Shown piece by piece: positions 1-10,225 of a stretch of DNA of 64,000 nucleotides. The DNA lies in NCBI GenBank assembly GCA_034669505.1, contig JAXDNJ010000035.1, positions 1-64,000 on the forward strand. The letters run 5' to 3'. The position numbers were made by a program, and so were the translations under genes. Below the pieces are notes generated by a model. It did no database searches and was not told the DNA's origin. It saw nothing but the letters and a program-made list of their open reading frames with translations. Source of the stretch: JAFASC01 sp034669505. Lineage in GTDB: Bacteria; Pseudomonadota; Alphaproteobacteria; Rhizobiales; Beijerinckiaceae. Position 1 is the stretch's first letter. Each line of letters opens with the position of its first letter.

Positions 1-2507
<2,507 letters not shown>

Positions 2508-2523
2508 ATCATGACCTCCTAGA

Positions 2524-2557
2524 GCGCCGGACCGGCCCCGAAGCGGTGGCCCGGCGC
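2524..2557 (-). promoter_or_regulatory. Hairpin in clpB leader just 5' of the ribosome binding site
   Basis: GCGCCGG (2524-2530) pairs with CCGGCGC (2551-2557), and an inner ACCG/CGGT extends the stem. On the clpB transcript this GC-rich hairpin ends four bases before the AGGAGG. It does not cover the binding site itself, so a regulatory role is only a possibility. Confidence 0.35.
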
Positions 2558-2671
2558 ATCAAAATGGATTCGGCTCCTTGCGGCAGCCGTTGTTTGAGAT
2601 GTAGGTGCGGTGCGGCGCAGGTGAAAGGGTGCCACGCCGCCCGCAGGCTGGTTCCCCCTCTGAAATCCGCC

Positions 2672-2699
2672 TTGACGGGACCTGTCACGCCACCGTCAA
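2672..2699. promoter_or_regulatory. Inverted repeat TTGACGG-N14-CCGTCAA between divergent genes
   Basis: A perfect 7-base dyad with a 14-base spacer sits in the gap between leftward clpB and the rightward phosphodiesterase gene. Each half contains TTGACG, so it could be a regulator operator or overlapping -35 elements read in both directions. The repeat is seen directly; its function is inferred. Confidence 0.4.
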
Positions 2700-2748
2700 A
2701 TGCCCGCTCCTAAGCTGCGCAAGACGGCGAAGGTTAAGGGAGGGGCTG

Positions 2749-4740
2749 ATGACGATTCGATGGGGCGCGGCTTTGTGCGGCGCGATGGGGTCGGCTGCGG
2801 CCCTCATCTTGTCGAGCGGGATGGCCGCGGCCCAGGCGCCTGAGCAACGGCGGATCATCATCTTCGTCTGGGACGGGCTGCGGCCGGATTCGGTGACGGC
2901 GAAGGACACGCCGAACCTCTTCGCGATGAAGGAAGCGGGAGTCGAGTTCACCGACAATCACTCGACCTACCCGACCTTCACGATGATGAACGCCGCGAGC
3001 TTCGCTACAGGCTCGTTCTCTGGGACGACGGGCTATTACGGCAACACGCTTTGGCAGCCGGGCGCGAGCGGCAATGATTCCGCGGGGAAACCCTTCGATT
3101 TCCAGCAACCCGTCTTCACCGAAGATTACGCCCTCCTCACCGACCTCACCGCCTTTCTTAAAGGCGACCTTCTCATGGTCGCAACTCTCTTTGAGGAGGC
3201 GCAGAAAGCGGGCCTGTCGACCGCGACAATCGGCAAGACCGGCGCCGCCTTCATCCAGGACTACAAGCGCGGCGGCATGATGCTCGACGAGCGCGCGGTC
3301 CTGCCGCTCAGCCTCGCCAAGGAATTGCAGGCGGCCGGCATTCCGCTGCCGGCAGCCACGCCGAATGCCTACGCGCCGGGCGAGCTGACGCTCGCGCAAG
3401 ACAACGGATCGCCGACGACGTTCGGCACACCGAAGCGGCTCAAGGACGGCGTGACCTTCGATCCGACCGACACGTCGGGCAGTCCCTTCAAGAAGGGGCT
3501 GCAATATATGTTCGATACGTACGTCAATTACATCCTGCCGAAGAAACAGCCGCGACTCAGCGTCGTGTGGATTCGCGATCCCGACACGAGCCAGCACACA
3601 TACGGCGTCGGCAGTGCCAATGCGGCCGATGGCTTGCGGTCCAACGACCAAATGCTCGGACAATTGCGCGCGAAGTTGAACGAGCTCAACTACGCGGATT
3701 CAACTGACATCATCGTGGTGTCGGATCACGGCCATAGCAATGTCTCGGGATCGCAAAGCCTGTTTCCGCTTCGCGCGATCAGGGACGGCGAGATTGGTCC
3801 GATCGATCCCACTGGCCACTCGGTTTCTGGACTGATCCGGCTTGCCGATCTTATGCATCGCGCCGGGTTCTCGGTGTTCGATGGAATGGGTTGCTCGTAT
3901 CTGCCGGCGACTCTCGGCATCAAAGAAGATGGTACGCCCGTCTATCCGACGCTGACGGATACCGACGGAAAAATCTGCGGCAAGGAGGGGCAGAAGTACA
4001 ATACCGGCGCGTTCAAAGTGCCGGAGAAACTTCCAGCAAAATCTATCGTCATCGCCGTAAACGGCGGCAGTGACTATCTCTATGTTCCCGATCGCGACGG
4101 CGAGACGGTGCACAAGGCAGTCGCATTCCTGCAGACGCTCGGCTCGATGGGGTCGATCTTCGTCGACAGCCGCTACGGCGACGTGCCCGGCACGATGCCG
4201 ATGAATCTCGTCAAGATCGAGAATGCGGCGGGAAGAAATCCCGACATCATGGTCAGCTACGATTACGATGAGAACGCCACGATCGGCGGCGTGAAAGGCA
4301 CGGAATATTCGGGATCGCTGCTCAACAATCCGTATCGCGGCATGCATGGTAGTTTCAGCCCTATCGACGTCCACAATACGTTGATCGCACTGGGGCCGGA
4401 TTTCCGCGAAGGTCTGAAGGATGAGCTGCCAACCGGCAATGTCGATGTCGCGCCGACAATCGCCAGCATTCTCGGACTAAGTCTGCCGCGTGCAGACGGC
4501 CGGCCGCTGCTCGAGGCACTGCGCAATGGGCCTTCGGCGAAAGATTTCCAGATCGTCACGGGAACGTTTCGGCCGAAGCGGCCGGTCACCGGCATTGCGG
4601 TGAAGCGACCGACCGATCCCATCGGCAACGATATTGAGCCCGGACAGACAATGTATTCGTTTCTGCTCGATACAAAGGCGCTGAGCTACAAAGGCAAGAC
4701 CTACATGTATTTTGACAAAGCGAAGGTGGTCCGGCAGTGA
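2749..4740 (+). CDS. Secreted alkaline phosphatase-superfamily phosphodiesterase/nucleotide pyrophosphatase
   Basis: A 663-residue exported enzyme of the type I phosphodiesterase/nucleotide pyrophosphatase family, part of the alkaline phosphatase superfamily. I chose ATG 2749 because an AAGGGAGGGG ribosome binding site precedes it and it opens directly into a signal peptide ending SSGMAAAQA. The frame stays open upstream to 2605, but that extension lacks a signal sequence. After the signal come the metal-binding FVWDGLRPDS motif, the STYPTFT segment with the probable Thr nucleophile, and later VVSDHGHSNV and a MHGSF..VHN motif carrying metal ligands. It should hydrolyse phosphodiester or phosphomonoester bonds in the periplasm with two divalent metals. 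The substrate is unknown. Its stop overlaps the next gene's GTG start by four bases, so the two are probably translated together. Confidence 0.88.
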   Translation: MTIRWGAALCGAMGSAAALILSSGMAAAQAPEQRRIIIFVWDGLRPDSVTAKDTPNLFAMKEAGVEFTDNHSTYPTFTMMNAASFATGSFSGTTGYYGNTLWQPGASGNDSAGKPFDFQQPVFTEDYALLTDLTAFLKGDLLMVATLFEEAQKAGLSTATIGKTGAAFIQDYKRGGMMLDERAVLPLSLAKELQAAGIPLPAATPNAYAPGELTLAQDNGSPTTFGTPKRLKDGVTFDPTDTSGSPFKKGLQYMFDTYVNYILPKKQPRLSVVWIRDPDTSQHTYGVGSANAADGLRSNDQMLGQLRAKLNELNYADSTDIIVVSDHGHSNVSGSQSLFPLRAIRDGEIGPIDPTGHSVSGLIRLADLMHRAGFSVFDGMGCSYLPATLGIKEDGTPVYPTLTDTDGKICGKEGQKYNTGAFKVPEKLPAKSIVIAVNGGSDYLYVPDRDGETVHKAVAFLQTLGSMGSIFVDSRYGDVPGTMPMNLVKIENAAGRNPDIMVSYDYDENATIGGVKGTEYSGSLLNNPYRGMHGSFSPIDVHNTLIALGPDFREGLKDELPTGNVDVAPTIASILGLSLPRADGRPLLEALRNGPSAKDFQIVTGTFRPKRPVTGIAVKRPTDPIGNDIEPGQTMYSFLLDTKALSYKGKTYMYFDKAKVVRQ

Positions 4741-5399
4741 GCTTTCGCTTGCGCGCGTGCCTCGGCATAGCAGCGCTCGCTGCGGTCTCTGCGGCGGCAG
4801 CCTCCGAAGATTGGCAAACGGCTTTTCCGCGATCGAACGTCGCGGACCGAAGCATATATTTCCAGGCGCGTTATGTGGATGCGAACGGAGCGGAACACCG
4901 CCAGGAAGTCTGGCGGGACGGTTCACGCCGCCTTCGGCGCGTGACCGATGACCGTCTCGATCTCACCGTCGAGCGAGATACAGAGGGCGAATATCAATAC
5001 CGGCTCGCCGATCGCGAGCGGCACATCATAATCCTTGCGGACCGCACGTCGCTGTACCGCGTCGGGATTTTTTCTGATTGGCAGGGCCTTGCTTACGGCC
5101 TCGGCGAGCCGCGCTCCCCATATGAGATCACGGCATCCAGCGATGCTTCGGAGCGCAGTGGCGTAGCGCCATGTGCCTCGACCACGATAAAGACGGGCTC
5201 GCAGCCAGCGAGCCGCATCTGCTGGTCAAGTGAGTGGGGCCTTCCGATCTCCATTCAGACCAGGCGCGGCGATGAATGGGTTACGCAATTCGCGATCACC
5301 GAATTGCGCGTGTTCGAACCGGCGGACGCCATATTTCAAATCGATCCTGGCGGGTATGTCGAGATGGACGCGCGCGCCGGCGACGACCTCGGGGATTAA
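4737..5399 (+). CDS. Hypothetical exported protein, coupled to the phosphodiesterase
   Basis: A 220-residue protein starting with GTG inside the GTGA overlap with the phosphodiesterase stop. The N-terminus is a signal peptide (LRACLGIAALAAVSAAAAS, cleavage near residue 22). The mature part is polar, has no further membrane segment, and contains two cysteines in a CASTTIKTGSQPASRICW stretch that could form a disulphide. I do not recognise a family. The acidic, beta-rich look and the phrase VWRDGSRRLRRVTDDRLDLTVERD suggest an outer-membrane lipoprotein-carrier-like or sensor fold, but that is only an impression. The four-base overlap implies a shared periplasmic task with the phosphodiesterase. 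Confidence 0.8.
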   Translation: MSFRLRACLGIAALAAVSAAAASEDWQTAFPRSNVADRSIYFQARYVDANGAEHRQEVWRDGSRRLRRVTDDRLDLTVERDTEGEYQYRLADRERHIIILADRTSLYRVGIFSDWQGLAYGLGEPRSPYEITASSDASERSGVAPCASTTIKTGSQPASRICWSSEWGLPISIQTRRGDEWVTQFAITELRVFEPADAIFQIDPGGYVEMDARAGDDLGD

Positions 5400-5405
5400 G
5401 CACCA

Positions 5406-6017
5406 TTACATGGGCGGCGTCAGCCCGTCGCGTCCGTAGTTGATCGCCGGCGCCTGCAACGTACCGTCTTCGTTGCGTGTCGCCGCGAAGATGATGATCT
5501 GTGTGCCGGGCTTCAGCTCGCTCCTGTCGCCGGCCACGAAAGCGACGATTGCGGTTTCCGGCGCGAGGGCGATCTTGGATTCCTGGCCTTTGTAGGTGAC
5601 GGTCATGATGTCGCCCTGCACGCCGGCGACCTGCAGGTTAACCGCGCCGTTCGTCATCTTGCTGTCGGGGAGAAGATCCCAAGCCATGCGGCCTTCGGCG
5701 GTGCCTCGCCGTTCTTCCGGAAAAATGTGCACCGCGAGGGCTTTATCGCTGCCATCCGGCGCCGGCACGCTGGTCACGCCAATATACGTGTTCGGCTTTA
5801 ACTCGGCGACGCTGGCTTTGACGATCGCCGAGGCGCGAGCATTGTCGGCGAGCCGCACTTTTACCACGTCGCCGTTCCGCGATTTGACCACGAGATTCGG
5901 TCCATCGATCGCCTGAATCGCGCCGCGGAGGCGCACAGTCTGCGGCTGTTGCGCAACGGAGGGGAATGCGAGCGCGAGGCCCGTAGCAAGTAGCGCGATA
6001 AAAGCTGAGAACCGCAT
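5406..6017 (-). CDS. Hypothetical exported beta-rich protein, copy 2 of a tandem pair
   Basis: A 203-residue protein with a signal peptide (FIALLATGLALAFPSVAQ). The mature part begins with an RLRGAIQAIDGPNLVVKSRNG stretch, the pattern of small OB/SH3-like beta barrels of the DUF5666 kind. It shares KVRLADNAR, AVHIFPEERRG, MTVTYKGQESKIAL and INYGRDG with the protein encoded immediately upstream, so the two arose by tandem duplication. It ends TPPM against TPPI in its sister. Function is unknown; binding of a small ligand or metal in the periplasm is possible. Confidence 0.82.
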   Translation of the reverse strand: MRFSAFIALLATGLALAFPSVAQQPQTVRLRGAIQAIDGPNLVVKSRNGDVVKVRLADNARASAIVKASVAELKPNTYIGVTSVPAPDGSDKALAVHIFPEERRGTAEGRMAWDLLPDSKMTNGAVNLQVAGVQGDIMTVTYKGQESKIALAPETAIVAFVAGDRSELKPGTQIIIFAATRNEDGTLQAPAINYGRDGLTPPM

Positions 6018-6041
6018 GACAAGTCTCCCTTACGGTTGCCG

Positions 6042-6695
6042 CTAAATCGGCGGCGTGAAACCGTCGCGTCCGTAAATGACGGCGATGGCTTCCAAGCTTC
6101 CATCATCGCGTTTATTCGCCTGAACCGTGACATTGACGCCGGGCTTCAACTCGCTGCGATCGGCGCCCGGCGCATACGCGGCGATGATCGTCTCCGGCGT
6201 CAGTGCAATCTTCGCCTCTTGACCCTTATAGGTCACCGTCAGCATCTGGCTGTTGGCGCCTTCTACCTCCACCTTCGCCCCCGGCGCCGGCGTTTTCGGG
6301 CTCGCCGGCTGAAGGCTCAGCGCGCCGTTTGTCATCATGCTTTTCGGCCCGCGATCGAAAGGATTGCGGCCCTCGCCAGTGCCGCGCCGTTCCTCCGGGA
6401 AGATGTGGACTTCGTAAGCCTTCTCGCCGCCATCGGCGGCGGGAATGCCGGTCACGCCAACGAATACGTTCGGTTTCAGATCATCGACGCCGGCTTTCAC
6501 CATCGCCGCCACGCGCGCGTTCTCGGCGATGCGCACCTTCACGACCTCGCCTGCCTGGGATTTCACCGTCAGCATCGGCAGATCGACCGCCTCTACCGTG
6601 CCCCTGATCCGTGTTGGCGACGGTTGCTGCGCGTATGACGGCGCCACGAAGCAGACCGTCAAGGCCAGAAGCGCGAGAGAGGCGGAACGCCGCAT
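6042..6695 (-). CDS. Hypothetical exported beta-rich protein, copy 1 of a tandem pair
   Basis: A 217-residue paralogue of the next gene, separated from it by 24 bases. It has a signal peptide (LALLALTVCFVAPSYAQ), then IRGTVEAVDLPMLTVKSQAG, HIFPEERRG and TVTYKGQEAKIALTPET, which line up with its sister. It carries an extra proline-rich insert near residues 130-145 (PASPKTPAPGA). Both copies have intact frames, so both are probably functional. I cannot name a function. Confidence 0.82.
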   Translation of the reverse strand: MRRSASLALLALTVCFVAPSYAQQPSPTRIRGTVEAVDLPMLTVKSQAGEVVKVRIAENARVAAMVKAGVDDLKPNVFVGVTGIPAADGGEKAYEVHIFPEERRGTGEGRNPFDRGPKSMMTNGALSLQPASPKTPAPGAKVEVEGANSQMLTVTYKGQEAKIALTPETIIAAYAPGADRSELKPGVNVTVQANKRDDGSLEAIAVIYGRDGFTPPI

Positions 6696-6728
6696 ATGAT
6701 TTCTCTGCGATCGGAAGCGGGCTAGGAG

Positions 6729-7223
6729 TTACTTCAGGCTGTCGGCCACCTTGGCGATGCCGGCATTGGCACAAGCCTCGTCCTTCTCGCCGCCGGGGGC
6801 GCCGGAGACGCCGACCCCACCGATCGTTTCGCTGCCGACCTTAATGGGCACGCCGCCGCCGATCCCGACAACATTCGGAATCTGCTTCAGCCATGCGTTC
6901 TCGGGCTTTTCCATCAACTTCTGCACTTCGAGCGAAGTCTGGCCGCGTGTGCGCGAGGTGTAGGCCTTCAGGCGAGCGAATTCCGTCGTATGCGGATTGG
7001 TGCCGTCGCCGCGGACCGTCGCGGCGAGATTTCCGCCTTTGTCGACGATCGCGACGGACACCTTGTAACCATCCTTCGTGCACTGCTCGAGTGCGCCATC
7101 GATGATCATCAGCGCCATTTTCATCGAGACGTTCTTCTCGGTTTGCGGCGCCTGCGCATTTGCCGTGGCAGTAAACGCGAGTGACACGACCGCGGCCGCA
7201 GCAAATTTATTCGAAAGCGACAT
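6729..7223 (-). CDS. Exported GlcG/HbpS-family (DUF336) protein
   Basis: A 164-residue exported protein of the GlcG/HbpS (DUF336) family, members of which bind haem or corrinoids or sit beside oxidases. The start is ATG 7223, preceded by GGAGGAA. It is followed by a signal peptide ending FTATANAQA. Family landmarks are VSVAIVDKGGNLAATVRGDG, the FARLKAYTSRT segment and the glycine-rich GIGGGVPIKVGSETIGGVGVSGAPGGEKDEACANAGI. The frame is open upstream to 7451, but that stretch overlaps the end of trmD and lacks a signal sequence. It lies 90 bases after trmD and just ahead of the two tandem exported proteins, so the three exported genes may share a transcript. Confidence 0.85.
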   Translation of the reverse strand: MSLSNKFAAAAVVSLAFTATANAQAPQTEKNVSMKMALMIIDGALEQCTKDGYKVSVAIVDKGGNLAATVRGDGTNPHTTEFARLKAYTSRTRGQTSLEVQKLMEKPENAWLKQIPNVVGIGGGVPIKVGSETIGGVGVSGAPGGEKDEACANAGIAKVADSLK

Positions 7224-7312
7224 GTTTTCCTCCCTGGTGAGCCCGTTCGACCTCGGACCCCTCGGCAGCCGCGAGGCAACCGTTAAGGCTGAAAGACGCC
7301 AGACCGCGGGGA

Positions 7313-8011
7313 TTATTCCTGCCGCCCTTTCGGCTTCAGCAAATCGGGGCGCCGCTCGCGTGTGATCCGCTCGGCTTCGGCGCGGCGCCAGGCGGCGATG
7401 CGCGCGTGATCGCCGGAGAGCAGCACGTCGGGAATGGCGCGGCCCTCCCATTCGCGCGGGCGCGTATAGTGCGGATATTCGAGCAGCGCGTTCTCGAAAC
7501 TCTCCTCGTTTCCGGACGCCTCCTTGCCCATGACGCCGGGGAGGAGACGCACGCAGGTTTCGATCACCGCCATGGCCGCAATGTCGCCGCCTGCAAGAAC
7601 GAAATCGCCGATCGAGATCTCGCGCAGCTGCCGAGCTTCGATGACGCGTTCGTCGACTCCCTCGAAGCGGCCGCAGATGATGCGCATGCCCGGCCCATGC
7701 GCGAGCTCCCGCGCCGCAGCTTGCGTGAACGGCGCGCCGCGCGGACTCATCAGGAGAAGCGGGCGCGGATCATCAGCGGGCGCCACCGCATCGAGCGCGG
7801 CGGCGAGAACATCGGCGCGCATGACCATGCCGGGTCCCCCGCCCGCCGGCGTATCGTCGACGGAGCGATGGCGGCCAAGCCCGTATTCGCGGATGTGAGC
7901 CGTCTCGAGCGACCAGACGCCGCGGCTCAACGCGTCGCCAACCAACGACGCGCCGAGGGGGCCGGGGAAGACTTCCGGAAACAGGGTCAGGACGGTTGCG
8001 CGCCACGGCAT
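7313..8011 (-). CDS. trmD: tRNA (guanine-37-N1)-methyltransferase TrmD
   Basis: TrmD methylates N1 of G37 next to the anticodon, using S-adenosylmethionine and a trefoil-knot (SPOUT) fold, which prevents +1 frameshifting. The 232-residue protein shows VLTLFPEVFPGPLG at the start, the GGGPGMVMR loop, LLLMSPRGAPF, and the knot motif EISIGDFVLAGGDIAAM. It follows rimM by 30 bases. In most bacteria this pair is preceded by rpsP. Here rpsP sits with ffh about 31 kb away on the opposite strand. Confidence 0.97.
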   Translation of the reverse strand: MPWRATVLTLFPEVFPGPLGASLVGDALSRGVWSLETAHIREYGLGRHRSVDDTPAGGGPGMVMRADVLAAALDAVAPADDPRPLLLMSPRGAPFTQAAARELAHGPGMRIICGRFEGVDERVIEARQLREISIGDFVLAGGDIAAMAVIETCVRLLPGVMGKEASGNEESFENALLEYPHYTRPREWEGRAIPDVLLSGDHARIAAWRRAEAERITRERRPDLLKPKGRQE

Positions 8012-8041
8012 GCGGCTTGATGGCGGGGCGGCAACGAGGCG

Positions 8042-8581
8042 TCAATCGTAGGATGCTTCCTCGGCGAATGGATCACTCGCCGCAACAACCCTGCCGCCAG
8101 CCACATCCACTACCGGCACAAGCGCGCGGGTGAAGGCAAGCATCGCCGTCGTTCTATCCGGCGCATCCGGCGGTGGCGCGATTTCCAAAATATCGCCCGC
8201 GCCGAAATTATGCAGTGCTACCACGCTGCCGAGACTCTCGCCGCGCTCGTTCTCGACACGCAGCCCGATGAGATCGGTGTGGTAGAATTCCTCGTCGTCG
8301 GGGGACGGCAACGCGTCGCGCGGCACGAACAATTCGATGCCATTCAAAGCTTCCGCGGACTTGCGATCGGGCACGCCTTTCACACGCGCAACAAACATGT
8401 CCGTGCCGATCGGCCGCAACGCTTCGAGGATGAAACCGCGCGTGCCCGTCTCATCGTGCAGCGGCTGGTACATTCCGATGGCCTTGGGATCGGCGGTGAA
8501 GGACTTCAATCGAATCTCGCCGCGAATTCCATGCGCGGCACCGAAAACGCCGACGAGAACTTTTGGGCTGCTGCCGGTCAC
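8042..8581 (-). CDS. rimM: Ribosome maturation factor RimM
   Basis: RimM helps assemble the 30S subunit head by binding S19 and the nascent 16S 3' domain. The 179-residue protein starts with GTG at 8581 and shows the N-terminal barrel motif VGVFGAAHGIRGEIRLKSFT, then the PRC-barrel part with EEFYHTDLIGLRV and HNFGAGDILEI. It is 8 bases downstream of the DUF1178 gene and 30 bases upstream of trmD, in one leftward operon. Confidence 0.96.
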   Translation of the reverse strand: MTGSSPKVLVGVFGAAHGIRGEIRLKSFTADPKAIGMYQPLHDETGTRGFILEALRPIGTDMFVARVKGVPDRKSAEALNGIELFVPRDALPSPDDEEFYHTDLIGLRVENERGESLGSVVALHNFGAGDILEIAPPPDAPDRTTAMLAFTRALVPVVDVAGGRVVAASDPFAEEASYD

Positions 8582-8589
8582 GAGTGCGG

Positions 8590-9075
8590 CTAATTTCGCT
8601 CGTCCGGCGATGTCGGGATCGGCAGAATTCCGATCCCCTCCTCCAGGAGCGCGCTCGCCTCTTCGGCCGTCGCTTGCCCGCGGATCGGCCGCTCGGGGGC
8701 GTCGCTGTCGTGGATGCGGCGTGCCTCTTCAGGAAAGCGCGAGCCGACGTCGACTGTCGTCTCCATGATCTTGGCGTGGACCTCGCGCATCATGCTGCGC
8801 AACGCCGCATGCCTTTCATCGAGCAGCGCCACGGGGCGCTTTTCCTCCGGCGGCTTCGGCGTCTCTGCAATTGCGGCTTCCGGCGCCGGCAATGCAGGCA
8901 ACGCTCGGTCCGTCCGGGCGATGCGCGGCGACATGATCGCCTTCGTCACGTGCGCGGAGTCGCATAAGGGGCATAGAACCAGTCCGTGTTCGGATTGTTC
9001 GTCGAAGCCGCCGCTATTAGAAAACCAGCTTTCGAATTCGTGCGCATTGTCGCAAATGAGGCTGTAACGGATCAT
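8590..9075 (-). CDS. DUF1178 family protein
   Basis: A 161-residue cytosolic protein of the DUF1178 family, common in alpha- and betaproteobacteria and of unknown function. The opening MIRYSLICDNAHEFESWF and the LCPLCDSAHVTKAIM segment are diagnostic. The two cysteines of CPLC, with C9 nearby, probably bind zinc. It sits between grxC and rimM; in alphaproteobacteria the comF-grxC-DUF1178 arrangement recurs. Confidence 0.9.
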   Translation of the reverse strand: MIRYSLICDNAHEFESWFSNSGGFDEQSEHGLVLCPLCDSAHVTKAIMSPRIARTDRALPALPAPEAAIAETPKPPEEKRPVALLDERHAALRSMMREVHAKIMETTVDVGSRFPEEARRIHDSDAPERPIRGQATAEEASALLEEGIGILPIPTSPDERN

Positions 9076-9084
9076 CGCGGATGC

Positions 9085-9351
9085 TTAAGCGGCGAGCAAT
9101 TCATCGAGCTTTCCGTCCGCCTCGAGATCATAGAGATCGTCACAGCCGCCGATATGTCTCTCGCCGATGAAAATCTGCGGGACCGTCGAGCGGCCGCCGG
9201 CGCGTGCCGCCATGTTCATCTGCGCCGCGCGGTCGCCGTCGACGAAAATTTCATCGAATGCCGCCCCCTTCTTCTGCAGAAGGTCCTTGGCCGCGTGGCA
9301 ATAGGGACACGTGCTTTTCGTGTAGATCGTGATGGTAGTGGTGGCCGACAT
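9085..9351 (-). CDS. grxC: Glutaredoxin 3 (dithiol)
   Basis: An 88-residue dithiol glutaredoxin that reduces protein disulphides and mixed disulphides with glutathione. The active site CPYC is at residues 15-18, followed by the cis-proline motif STVPQIFIGERHIGGCDDL, typical of Grx3. Length and order match the family. It lies between comF and the DUF1178 gene on the same strand, with gaps of 36 and 9 bases. Confidence 0.96.
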   Translation of the reverse strand: MSATTTITIYTKSTCPYCHAAKDLLQKKGAAFDEIFVDGDRAAQMNMAARAGGRSTVPQIFIGERHIGGCDDLYDLEADGKLDELLAA

Positions 9352-9387
9352 AAGAGAATCCCAAAGCTTGCGGCTTATATCGGGTCG

Positions 9388-10182
9388 TCATGCGCTTGTC
9401 ACAACCCGCGCGAAGACGAGAACGTCGACGTTTTTTGCGCCGCCGCGCAGCAGAGCGCGCGACGCCGCATTGGCCGTCGCGCCGGAGGTGAGCACATCGT
9501 CGATGAGGACGATTCGCGTGCCGTAAATTTTCGGCTTGGCTTCCTGCGGCACGCGGAAGGCGCCCTGAACATTCCCGGCACGCTGCACCCGGCTCAGGCC
9601 GACTTGCGGCGGCGTTTGCTTCACGCGCACGAGCGCCTGCGTGTCGGCGGGCACGGCGGTAGCGGCCGAAACACAATGGGCAAGCGAAGCCGCCTGATTG
9701 AAGCGCCGCGAGATCAGCCGGAGCCGGTGCATCGGGACGGGAACGATGAGATCGGCCTCGCTAAGGATTTCCGCGCCCGCGCGCGCCATCCAGGCGCCAA
9801 GGGGCCGGGCGAGTTCGAGCCGGTCGCCATATTTCAGGCGATGCACCAGCCGGCGCGCCGGACCGTCATCGTAGCGCACGACCGCGCGGGCCCGGCCGAA
9901 GACCGGCGGATCGGCCATCGCTTCAGGCGAGATGAGCCCCGGAGTGCGCAGGTCCTGGGCGAAGGGCGTGCCGAGGCGCTCGCAATACGGCCGCTCGATG
10001 AACCGCATCTCGCCCCAGCATTCCGGGCAGAGGGCGTGGTGCGCGGCTGTTGCCTTGCGGCAGGCGAGGCAGGCGGGCGGGTACAGAATATCGAGTGCAC
10101 GATGGCCGCTGGCTGAGAGCGCGGCGGCGAGGCATGCCACTATAGGCCGGGTTCGGACTGTCTCGAGTAAGCTGAGGGCCAT
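9388..10182 (-). CDS. comF: ComF-family phosphoribosyltransferase-like protein
   Basis: A 264-residue ComF homologue. The N-terminus carries a four-cysteine zinc-binding motif (YPPACLAC and ALCPECW). The C-terminal half is a phosphoribosyltransferase fold with the PRPP loop VVLIDDVLTSGATANAAS. ComF proteins take part in natural DNA uptake in some bacteria and have a poorly defined role in others. It is first in the leftward run comF-grxC-DUF1178-rimM-trmD and is divergent from the methyltransferase gene with a 43-base gap. Confidence 0.92.
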   Translation of the reverse strand: MALSLLETVRTRPIVACLAAALSASGHRALDILYPPACLACRKATAAHHALCPECWGEMRFIERPYCERLGTPFAQDLRTPGLISPEAMADPPVFGRARAVVRYDDGPARRLVHRLKYGDRLELARPLGAWMARAGAEILSEADLIVPVPMHRLRLISRRFNQAASLAHCVSAATAVPADTQALVRVKQTPPQVGLSRVQRAGNVQGAFRVPQEAKPKIYGTRIVLIDDVLTSGATANAASRALLRGGAKNVDVLVFARVVTSA

Positions 10183-10225
10183 CGCGGCTTTTGACGCTAA
10201 CTACCCGGCTTCTTAAGTAAAGGGC

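Noticed and set aside
2734..4374. Minus-strand open frames across the phosphodiesterase gene.
   Set aside because: Shadow frames; the plus-strand frame has a signal peptide and family motifs.
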